Origin: Pseudomonadota bacterium
GTDB taxonomy: Bacteria > Pseudomonadota > Gammaproteobacteria > Enterobacterales > Enterobacteriaceae
Reading direction: 5' to 3'
Assembly: GCA_023425455.1 (NCBI GenBank)
Contig: JAFACP010000100.1
Coordinates: 1-7,498 of the forward strand
Length of the DNA stretch: 7,498 nt
Each line of letters starts with the position of its first letter. Position 1 is the first letter of the stretch. Shown here piece after piece: positions 1-7,498 of this stretch. The notes beneath the pieces are model-generated. The model was not told the origin of the DNA and ran no database searches. It saw only the letters and a list, made by a program, of their open reading frames with translations. The translations under genes and the position numbers were made by a program.

Positions 1-2128
<2,128 letters not shown>

Positions 2129-2129
<1 letters not shown>

Positions 2130-3499
2130 TGACTGCGCGCCTCACCCGCTGGCTCAATACGCTTGATAATTTTGAAGCGAAGATGGCGCAACTGCCCGCC
2201 GTTCGTCGTTACGGGCGTTTGACCCGTGCCACCGGACTGGTGCTCGAGGCGACAGGTTTACAGCTGCCGCTGGGGGCGACCTGCGTAATTGAACGTCAGG
2301 ACGGCGCAGAGATGCGTGAAGTCGAAAGCGAAGTGGTGGGATTCAACGGCCATCGTCTGTTCCTGATGCCCCTTGAAGAGGTGGAAGGCATTCTGCCCGG
2401 CGCACGGGTCTACGCGAAAAATATCAGCGGCGATGGCCTGCAAAGTGGCAAACAATTACCGCTTGGCCCGGCGCTGCTGGGCCGGGTGCTGGACGGAAGC
2501 GGCAAGCCGCTCGACGGCCTGCCCGCGCCCGACACCGGCGAAACCGGGGCATTGATCACCGCGCCGTTTAATCCGCTGCAGCGAACGCCAATCGAACATG
2601 TGCTTGATACCGGCGTGCGGCCGATTAACGCCCTGCTGACGGTCGGACGTGGACAACGTATGGGGCTGTTTGCCGGTTCAGGCGTGGGGAAATCGGTCCT
2701 GCTGGGGATGATGGCGCGCTACACCCAGGCCGATGTCATCGTGGTCGGCCTGATCGGCGAACGTGGCCGCGAAGTCAAAGATTTTATCGAGAATATTCTC
2801 GGCGCCGACGGCCGCGCCCGCTCGGTGGTGATTGCCGCGCCAGCGGACGTGTCGCCGCTGCTGCGCATGCAGGGCGCCGCCTACGCCACCCGTATTGCGG
2901 AAGATTTCCGCGACCGCGGCCAGCACGTGCTGCTGATCATGGACTCCCTGACCCGTTACGCGATGGCGCAGCGCGAAATTGCGCTCGCTATCGGCGAGCC
3001 GCCGGCCACCAAAGGCTACCCGCCTTCGGTCTTCGCTAAGCTGCCGGCGCTGGTTGAGCGTGCCGGGAATGGCATCAGCGGCGGCGGCTCCATTACCGCC
3101 TTCTATACGGTGTTGACCGAAGGTGACGATCAGCAGGACCCGATTGCCGACTCGGCGCGCGCCATTCTCGACGGTCATATCGTCTTGTCGCGCCGTCTGG
3201 CCGAAGCCGGACACTATCCGGCCATTGATATTGAAGCATCCATCAGCCGTGCAATGACCGCGCTGATCACCGAGAAGCACTACGCCCGCGTGCGTAACTT
3301 CAAACAGCTGCTCTCCAGCTTCCAGCGTAACCGCGATCTGGTGAGCGTCGGGGCGTATGCCAAAGGCAGCGACCCGATGCTCGACAAAGCGATTGCGCTG
3401 TGGCCGCATCTGGAGGCATTTTTGCAACAAGGTATTTTCGAACGCGCCGACTGGGAAGACTCGATACAGGCTCTTGAGCTGATTTTCCCGCAGGTGTAA
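2129..3499 (+). CDS. fliI: Flagellum-specific export ATPase FliI
   Basis: FliI is the cytoplasmic ATPase of the flagellar type III export apparatus. It resembles the F1-ATPase beta subunit, forms a hexamer at the export gate and helps unfold or deliver substrates. The 456 residues equal the Salmonella length. The Walker A loop is AGSGVGKS at 182-189 with Lys188, and the likely catalytic Glu211 lies in GERGRE (210-215). Walker B is VLLIMD ending at Asp272, followed by [11 protein letters not shown], and the ATPase-family block [10 protein letters not shown] is at 291-300. The N-terminal beta-barrel-like domain covers about 25-100. The ATG at 2129 lies in TGATG, overlapping the fliH stop by one base, with GGGAG at 2117-2121. 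An upstream GTG at 2099 is rejected. No catalytic residue appears to be missing. Confidence 0.99.
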
Positions 3500-3502
3500 T
3501 AC

Positions 3503-3512
3503 AGGTGGAGGG
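3503..3512 (+). promoter_or_regulatory. Strong ribosome binding site of fliJ
   Basis: The short spacer between fliI and fliJ (3500-3520) contains AGGTGGAGGG just before the ATG at 3521. The GGAGG core (3507-3511) lies 9 bases before the ATG. It is the best Shine-Dalgarno match in the first operon and fixes the fliJ start. fliJ is the only gene of this operon in the window that does not overlap its predecessor. Confidence 0.75.
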
Positions 3513-3520
3513 CGAAGGTT

Positions 3521-3964
3521 ATGGCGCAAAATAGCGCGTTATCAACGCTAAAAGATCTGGCTGAAAAAGAAGTGGATGATGCCGCATTACAGCTCGGCGC
3601 AATGCGGCGTGGATGTCAGCAGGCTGAAGAACAGTTGAAGATGTTAATCGACTATCAGCATGAGTATCGCACCAACCTCAATACCGATATGACGCAGGGC
3701 ATTGGCAGCCAGCGCTGGATCAACTATCAGCAGTTTATCCAGACCCTGGAAAAGGCGATCGAACAGCATCGCCAGCAGCTGCAACAGTGGACCCAAAAAG
3801 TCGATACCGCGCTTAACTTCTGGCGCGAGAAAAAACAGCGACTGCAGGCCTGGCAAACACTGCAGGATCGGCAGATAGCCGCAGCGACCCTGGCGGAAAA
3901 CCGCCTGGATCAGAAAAAAATGGATGAGTTTGCCCAGCGCGCATCAACGAGGAAACCTGAATGA
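3521..3964 (+). CDS. fliJ: Flagellar export chaperone/ATPase stalk FliJ
   Basis: FliJ is a small antiparallel coiled-coil protein. It sits in the centre of the FliI hexamer, like the gamma subunit of F1-ATPase, and also contacts the FlhA linker and escorts some chaperones. The 147 residues match the usual enterobacterial length. The composition is rich in Gln, Glu, Lys and Arg, and the conserved block [20 protein letters not shown] spans 64-83. Residues described as the FlhA-binding surface in Salmonella FliJ are all present at the same numbers: Q38, L42, Y45, Y49, F72, L76, A79 and H83. The stop overlaps the fliK start in ATGA (3961-3964), indicating translational coupling to fliK. Confidence 0.97.
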   Translation: MAQNSALSTLKDLAEKEVDDAALQLGAMRRGCQQAEEQLKMLIDYQHEYRTNLNTDMTQGIGSQRWINYQQFIQTLEKAIEQHRQQLQQWTQKVDTALNFWREKKQRLQAWQTLQDRQIAAATLAENRLDQKKMDEFAQRASTRKPE

Positions 3965-5193
3965 TCACACTGCAACAACTGCTGATGACCGACAGCGATC
4001 TGTCTGGCAGCACCCAGACCGGGAAAGGCGCAGACGGCGCGCAAGACTTTCTTTCCCTGCTGGCGGGCGCCCTGACGGACGCAGCCGGACAGGGCAAAGA
4101 TGCGCCGCTGACTCTGGCTGACTTAAAAGCGGCCGGCAGCAAGCTGGCGAAAGCGGCACAGGGCAAGGAGGGAGAGACCACCCTGCAGGCGAAGATTGCC
4201 GACCTGCTCTCGCGCCAGACGGCGCTGAGCGAAGACGACCCGACGCAGGCCACCACGCTGCAGAGCCTGGTTTCCGGCCTGGTGTCGACCTCGCACGGCG
4301 ACGCCCTGAAAAGCGTGGTCGCTGCATCGGCGAAAGACGACAGCAAGCCCGACCTGACCGACGAGGAGCTGGCGGGGCTCAGCGCCCTGATGGCGATGTT
4401 GCCGCATCAGCAAACCGCGACGTCGACCACCGTGCAAGCTGCCAGCGCGGGCGGGATCGCCGCCCGTTCAGCGCTGAATGCCGCCTCGCTTCCCCAAAGC
4501 GCTGCAGGCCAGCATGCGCTGAATAGCGCCCTGCCAGGCCGTGATAACGCACAAACCCCGGCGCAGTATCCGCCGCTGGCGCAAGGCACAGACACTACCC
4601 AGCCGGCGCTCTCGCCTGCCGTGGCGGCGGCGGCTGAAAAAGCGGATCTCGCTGCGGCGGCGTCGCCAGCCAGCGCCACCGCCACGCTTGCGCCCGTGGT
4701 GGGTAGCCACCCTGCCTCACAGCCTGCCGCTACCGTGGCTAGCGCGCCGGTACTGAGCCAGCCGCTCGGCACCAGTGAATGGCAGCAGACCCTGAGCCAG
4801 CACATCACCCTGTTCACCAAACAGGGGCAGCAGACGGCAGAGCTGCGTCTGCACCCGGAAGATCTGGGCCAGGTACACATTTCACTGAAGCTGGATGATA
4901 ACCAGGCGCAGCTGCAGATGGTCTCCCAGCACAGCCACGTTCGCGCGGCGCTGGAAGCGGCCCTGCCGGTGCTGCGTACCCAGCTTGCGGAAAACGGCAT
5001 CCAGCTGGCGCAAAGCAGCGTCAGCAGCGAGAGTTTTGCCGGGCAGCAGCAGTCCTCTTCCCGGCAACAGCAGCAGGCTTCAGGTTCCGGCCATTCAGGC
5101 GGTTTTAATGAAGAGAGTGATGAGTTACTGGTGGCCCCTGCCGCACTGCAATCCGCCGCACGCGGAAACAGTGCCGTAGACATCTTCGCCTAA
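3961..5193 (+). CDS. fliK: Flagellar hook-length control protein FliK
   Basis: FliK is secreted during hook growth, acts as a molecular ruler, and switches the export gate from hook to filament substrates. The 410 residues compare with about 405 in Salmonella and 375 in E. coli. The N-terminal part (1-150) carries the secretion signal and ruler region. Residues about 155-265 form a low-complexity linker rich in Ala, Pro, Ser, Thr and Gln. The conserved switch domain runs from about 270 to 355, with [11 protein letters not shown] at 272-282 and LRLHPEDLG at 295-303. A Gln/Ser-rich stretch (352-378) precedes a tail ending in NSAVDIFA. The start is supported by GAGGA at 3949-3953 and the 4-base overlap with fliJ. 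The N-terminus and linker are the least conserved parts of the window, as usual for this family. It is the last gene of fliFGHIJK. Confidence 0.97.
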   Translation: MITLQQLLMTDSDLSGSTQTGKGADGAQDFLSLLAGALTDAAGQGKDAPLTLADLKAAGSKLAKAAQGKEGETTLQAKIADLLSRQTALSEDDPTQATTLQSLVSGLVSTSHGDALKSVVAASAKDDSKPDLTDEELAGLSALMAMLPHQQTATSTTVQAASAGGIAARSALNAASLPQSAAGQHALNSALPGRDNAQTPAQYPPLAQGTDTTQPALSPAVAAAAEKADLAAAASPASATATLAPVVGSHPASQPAATVASAPVLSQPLGTSEWQQTLSQHITLFTKQGQQTAELRLHPEDLGQVHISLKLDDNQAQLQMVSQHSHVRAALEAALPVLRTQLAENGIQLAQSSVSSESFAGQQQSSSRQQQQASGSGHSGGFNEESDELLVAPAALQSAARGNSAVDIFA

Positions 5194-5235
5194 ACGCCCG
5201 AGGTAGCGTGATTATCCCCGTCTTTTCCACGCTTT
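5193..5235 (+). promoter_or_regulatory. Candidate FlhDC-binding box upstream of fliL
   Basis: FlhD4C2 activates flagellar class 2 promoters through two inverted half-sites, approximately AAYGSNNNAAATARCG and its reverse complement, about 10-12 bases apart (consensus from memory). Here aacgcccgaggtagcg at 5193-5208 matches the fixed part AAYGS fully and AAATARCG at 6 of 8. After 10 bases, cgtctttt (5219-5226) matches CGYTATTT at 6 of 8. It is followed 4 bases later by gcttt (5231-5235), a 4 of 5 match to SCRTT, although the internal spacing is then one base longer than usual. The site begins at the last base of the fliK stop and ends next to the -35 candidate, a sensible place for an activator. 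FlhDC boxes are degenerate, so this is a prediction. Confidence 0.45.
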
Positions 5236-5262
5236 GACGCAGACAGGACACGGGATAATCAC
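5208..5262 (+). repeat. Imperfect inverted repeat in the fliK-fliL gap
   Basis: GTGATTATCCC at 5208-5218 is perfectly inverted as GGGATAATCAC at 5252-5262. Beyond a one-base bulge at C5219, GT (5220-5221) pairs with AC (5250-5251), giving 13 base pairs around a 28-base loop. Neither strand has a T-run after the stem, so it does not look like a Rho-independent terminator. It is AT-rich in the middle of the stem and does not resemble the usual enterobacterial REP or ERIC consensus. In read-through mRNA from fliK it could fold ahead of fliL. In DNA it spans the FlhDC-box candidate and the -10 candidate. Confidence 0.6.
5234..5259 (+). promoter_or_regulatory. Candidate class 2 promoter of the fliL operon
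   Basis: TTGACG (5234-5239, 5 of 6 to the sigma-70 -35) and GATAAT (5254-5259, 5 of 6 to the -10) lie upstream of fliL. The spacer is only 14 bases, too short for a good factor-independent promoter. FlhDC-activated promoters usually have poor -35 regions, so the -10 box with the activator site upstream may be what counts. Transcription would start near 5266, leaving a leader of about 33 bases. In Salmonella and E. coli fliLMNOPQR is known to have its own class 2 promoter, so one is expected in this gap. No convincing sigma-28 match (TAAA-N15-GCCGATAA) was found. Confidence 0.35.
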
Positions 5263-5282
5263 CGTATTAGCTGTACCGAAAC

Positions 5283-5288
5283 AGGAAG
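5283..5288 (+). promoter_or_regulatory. Ribosome binding site of fliL
   Basis: AGGAAG lies 10 bases before the ATG at 5299. It confirms the fliL start, and it is the only clear Shine-Dalgarno in the 105-base gap. Confidence 0.65.
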
Positions 5289-5298
5289 CTCGTATCAG

Positions 5299-5769
5299 AT
5301 GACTGACTCCGCTATCACCAAAAAAAGTAAGCGTTCCATCTGGATCCCGCTGCTGGTGTTGATCACACTCGCCGCCTGCGCTACCGCAGGCTATAGTTAC
5401 TGGCGTATGCAGCAGGAACCTTCCACCGCTGCAGCCAAAGCTGAACCGCCGCCACCGCCGGCTCCGGTGTTCTTTCCACTGGATACCTTCACCGTTAACC
5501 TCGGCGACGCGGATCGTGTACTTTACATCGGCATTACGCTGCGCCTGAAAGATGAAGCAACCCGTTCCCGTCTGAACGATTACCTTCCTGAAGTGCGTAG
5601 CCGTCTGCTGCTGCTGTTCTCTCGTCAGGACGCCTTGACGCTTGCCACCGACGACGGCAAGCAAAAGCTGGTCGACGCCATCAAACAGACGCTGGCGATG
5701 CCGCTGGTAAACGGTCAACCTAAGCAGGAAGTCACTGACGTTCTGTATACAGCCTTCATTCTGCGGTAA
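5299..5769 (+). CDS. fliL: Flagellar basal body-associated protein FliL
   Basis: FliL is a single-pass inner-membrane protein next to the stator units and MS ring. It stabilises the motor under load and in swarming cells. The 156 residues are close to the 154-155 of E. coli and Salmonella. A basic cytoplasmic N-terminus (KKSKR, 8-12) precedes one transmembrane helix (about 14-33). A variable linker with a proline run ([10 protein letters not shown], about 49-58) follows, then a highly conserved periplasmic domain (about 60-156). That domain includes [20 protein letters not shown] (61-80) and [22 protein letters not shown] sequence from about 95, and ends [10 protein letters not shown]. The linker is the part that differs most from E. 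coli. It is the first gene of the fliL operon, 4 bases before fliM. Confidence 0.98.
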   Translation: MTDSAITKKSKRSIWIPLLVLITLAACATAGYSYWRMQQEPSTAAAKAEPPPPPAPVFFPLDTFTVNLGDADRVLYIGITLRLKDEATRSRLNDYLPEVRSRLLLLFSRQDALTLATDDGKQKLVDAIKQTLAMPLVNGQPKQEVTDVLYTAFILR

Positions 5770-5773
5770 CGAC

Positions 5774-6778
5774 ATGGGCGACAGCATTCTTTCTCAGGCA
5801 GAAATCGACGCGCTGCTTAACGGCGATAGCGATAAAGCGGACGATCCGCAACCGGGCCCTGGCGGCAACAACGATATTCGCCCCTATGACCCGAATACCC
5901 AGCGCCGCGTGGTACGTGAGCGTCTGCAGGCGCTGGAAATTATCAACGAACGTTTTGCTCGTCAGTTCCGTATGGGGCTGTTTAACCTGCTGCGTCGTAG
6001 CCCGGATATTACGGTCGGGGCGATCCGTATTCAGCCGTATCACGAGTTTGCCCGTAACCTTCCGGTGCCAACCAACCTTAACCTGATCCATCTGAAGCCG
6101 CTGCGCGGTACCGGTCTGGTGGTGTTTTCGCCAAGCCTGGTGTTTATCGCTGTTGATAACCTGTTTGGCGGCGATGGCCGCTTCCCGACCAAGGTTGAAG
6201 GACGCGAATTCACCCATACCGAGCAGCGGGTCATCAACCGGATGCTGAAGCTGGCGCTGGAATCTTACAGCGACGCGTGGAAAGCAATTAACCCGCTTGA
6301 AGTGGAATATGTCCGTTCTGAGATGCAGGTGAAGTTCACCAATATCACCACCTCGCCGAACGATATCGTGGTTAACACGCCGTTCCACGTGGAGATTGGT
6401 AACCTGACCGGCGAGTTCAATATCTGCCTGCCGTTCAGCATGATTGAGCCGCTGCGCGAGTTGCTGGTGAACCCGCCGCTGGAGAACTCCCGCCACGAAG
6501 ATCAGAACTGGCGGGAAAACCTGGTGCGCCAGGTGCAACACTCACAGCTGGAGCTGGTGGCCAATTTCGCCGATATCTCGATGCGGTTGTCCCAGATCCT
6601 GAAATTACAACCCGGCGACGTTTTGCCGATAGAAAAACCCGATCGCATTATTGCCCATGTGGATGGCGTGCCGGTACTGACAAGCCAGTACGGCACGATA
6701 AACGGCCAGTATGCGTTACGCGTTGAGCACTTGATCAACCCGATATTGAATTCGCTGAATGAGGAACAGCCCAAATGA
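5774..6778 (+). CDS. fliM: Flagellar motor switch protein FliM
   Basis: FliM forms the middle wall of the C ring and receives phosphorylated CheY, which switches the motor to clockwise rotation. The length, 334 residues, equals E. coli FliM. The N-terminal CheY-binding peptide ILSQAEIDALLN is at 5-16, followed by a flexible Asp/Pro/Gly-rich linker (17-35). The middle domain (about 45-230) contains the FliG-contacting GGxG motif as GGDG at 132-135, the partner of the EHPQ motif in FliG. The C-terminal SpoA-type domain (about 245-325) pairs with FliN. The start is set by the CheY-binding motif, since no clear Shine-Dalgarno precedes it. It lies 4 bases after fliL, so re-initiation is likely. 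It overlaps fliN by 4 bases (ATGA). Confidence 0.99.
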   Translation: MGDSILSQAEIDALLNGDSDKADDPQPGPGGNNDIRPYDPNTQRRVVRERLQALEIINERFARQFRMGLFNLLRRSPDITVGAIRIQPYHEFARNLPVPTNLNLIHLKPLRGTGLVVFSPSLVFIAVDNLFGGDGRFPTKVEGREFTHTEQRVINRMLKLALESYSDAWKAINPLEVEYVRSEMQVKFTNITTSPNDIVVNTPFHVEIGNLTGEFNICLPFSMIEPLRELLVNPPLENSRHEDQNWRENLVRQVQHSQLELVANFADISMRLSQILKLQPGDVLPIEKPDRIIAHVDGVPVLTSQYGTINGQYALRVEHLINPILNSLNEEQPK

Positions 6779-7188
6779 GTGACATGAACAATCCGTCCGA
6801 TGAAAACAGCGGAGCACTGGACGATCTGTGGGCTGACGCGTTAAACGAGCAAAAAGCGACACCGGGCAAAAGTGCGGCCGATGCCGTATTCCAGCAGTTG
6901 GGCGGTGGCGATGTCAGCGGTACGCTGCAGGATATCGATTTGATTATGGATATCCCGGTTAAGCTGACCGTTGAACTGGGACGCACGCGCATGACCATTA
7001 AAGAGCTGCTGCGCCTGACGCAGGGTTCGGTGGTGGCGCTTGAAGGCCTCGCCGGCGAGCCGCTGGATATTCTGATTAACGGCTATCTGATTGCGCAGGG
7101 TGAAGTGGTGGTGGTGGCCGATAAATACGGCGTGCGTATCACCGATATCATCACCCCGTCCGAGCGTATGCGTCGTCTGAGCCGCTAA
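6775..7188 (+). CDS. fliN: Flagellar motor switch protein FliN
   Basis: FliN forms the base of the C ring with the C-terminal domain of FliM and offers a docking site for the FliH-FliI export complex. At 137 residues it has the E. coli length. The N-terminal 50 residues are acidic and variable. The SpoA domain spans about 55-130, from DIDLIMDIPVKLTVELGRTR (53-72) through GEPLDILINGYLIAQGEVV to the KYGVRITDI segment. The hydrophobic patch V111-V112-V113, implicated in FliH binding and switching, is intact, and the C-terminus is RMRRLSR. The start at 6775 is favoured by GAGGAA at 6761-6766 and the ATGA overlap with fliM. A second ATG at 6784 (Met4) is less well placed. Confidence 0.99.
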   Translation: MSDMNNPSDENSGALDDLWADALNEQKATPGKSAADAVFQQLGGGDVSGTLQDIDLIMDIPVKLTVELGRTRMTIKELLRLTQGSVVALEGLAGEPLDILINGYLIAQGEVVVVADKYGVRITDIITPSERMRRLSR

Positions 7189-7190
7189 GT

Positions 7191-7498
7191 ATGAAAACCC
7201 AGGCAACAGTGTCACAACCCTCTGCGGTACCGGGTTCGCCGCTGCTCCAGGTGAGCGGCGCGCTGTTCGGCATCATTGCCTTTATTCTTATCGCCGCCTG
7301 GCTGGCGAAACGCTTCGGTCTGGCGGGGAAAACCGCCAGTACGCGCGGTCTGAAGGTCTGCGCCAGCACCTCCCTTGGACCACGCGAGCGGGTGGTGATT
7401 GTCGAGGTGGAAGATGCGCGTCTGGTGCTAGGTGTGACCGCCTCGCAGATCAACGTATTGCATAAACTGCCGCCTGCGCCAGCGCCAGCCACCGGCGA
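7191..7498 (+). CDS. fliO: Flagellar export-gate assembly protein FliO, N-terminal part (3' end outside window)
   Basis: FliO is a bitopic inner-membrane protein that helps assemble the FliP ring of the type III export gate. The window holds 102 complete codons with no stop, against about 121-125 residues in E. coli and Salmonella, so most of the protein is present. A short Ser/Pro/Gln-rich periplasmic N-terminus (1-16) leads into one transmembrane helix (about 20-39). After AKRFGL comes the conserved cytoplasmic part, including LGPRERVVIVEVEDARLVLG (62-81) and ITLLHKLP-type sequence, here INVLHKLP at 87-94. A Pro/Ala run (PPAPAPA) marks the start of the variable tail. The ATG lies 2 bases after the fliN stop. 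No good Shine-Dalgarno is visible, so coupling to fliN is likely. fliP would be expected next. Confidence 0.95.
   Translation, partial: MKTQATVSQPSAVPGSPLLQVSGALFGIIAFILIAAWLAKRFGLAGKTASTRGLKVCASTSLGPRERVVIVEVEDARLVLGVTASQINVLHKLPPAPAPATG

Noticed and set aside
2678..3529. Long antisense open frame (283 codons) opposite fliI
   Set aside because: It is a shadow of the conserved ATPase gene. Its composition reflects the complementary strand, and it has no convincing start signal or recognised domain.
4407..5183. Antisense open frame (258 codons) rich in Cys, Ser and Ala opposite fliK
   Set aside because: The composition follows from reading the Gln/Ala-rich fliK repeats in reverse, and no motif or ribosome binding site supports it.
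5191..5217. Possible sigma-28 promoter, TAAA at 5191-5194 with an octamer 15 bases on
   Set aside because: The octamer gattatcc matches GCCGATAA at only 3 of 8 positions, no better than chance.
5368..5379. Lipobox-like LAAC in FliL (residues 24-27)
   Set aside because: FliL is established as a single-pass membrane protein, and the same ITLAAC sequence occurs in E. coli FliL as I remember it. The Cys lies inside the hydrophobic helix and no lipoprotein role is known.

Overview
The window is a stretch of the enterobacterial flagellar export and motor gene cluster, all on the + strand. The order is fliF (3' end), fliG, fliH, fliI, fliJ, fliK, fliL, fliM, fliN, fliO (5' end). Protein sequences and lengths sit very close to those I remember for Escherichia coli and Salmonella. 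The sequence is GC-rich and GC-biased at third codon positions. This suggests a member of the Enterobacteriaceae, perhaps nearer Enterobacter, Leclercia or Klebsiella than E. coli itself. The genus is an inference I cannot confirm without a search.

Region 1 (1-5193) is the fliFGHIJK operon. It holds the C-terminal end of the MS-ring protein FliF, the rotor/switch protein FliG, the export ATPase complex (FliH, FliI, FliJ), and the hook-length ruler FliK. The junctions are compact: fliF/fliG and fliG/fliH overlap by 8 bases, fliH/fliI by 1 and fliJ/fliK by 4. Only fliI-fliJ has a short spacer (21 bases), which carries a strong ribosome binding site.

Region 2 (5194-5298) is the only real intergenic gap, 105 bases. 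It should hold the promoter of the second operon, fliLMNOPQR. I see a FlhDC-box-like sequence starting in the fliK stop codon, a TTGACG/GATAAT promoter candidate, an imperfect inverted repeat with a 28-base loop, and a good Shine-Dalgarno for fliL.

Region 3 (5299-7498) is the start of the fliL operon. It holds the stator/MS-ring-associated protein FliL, the C-ring switch proteins FliM and FliN, and the first 102 codons of FliO, the export-gate assembly factor, cut by the window edge.

Together these genes build the base of the flagellum. FliF anchors FliG, FliG-FliM-FliN form the C ring that sets rotation direction, and FliH-FliI-FliJ feed export substrates to the gate, whose assembly FliO assists. 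FliK measures the hook and switches export specificity. Every gene is intact apart from the two cut by the window. I found no mobile element, tRNA, CRISPR array or foreign insertion, and no evidence of an undescribed system. The most useful non-coding observation is the fliL control region.
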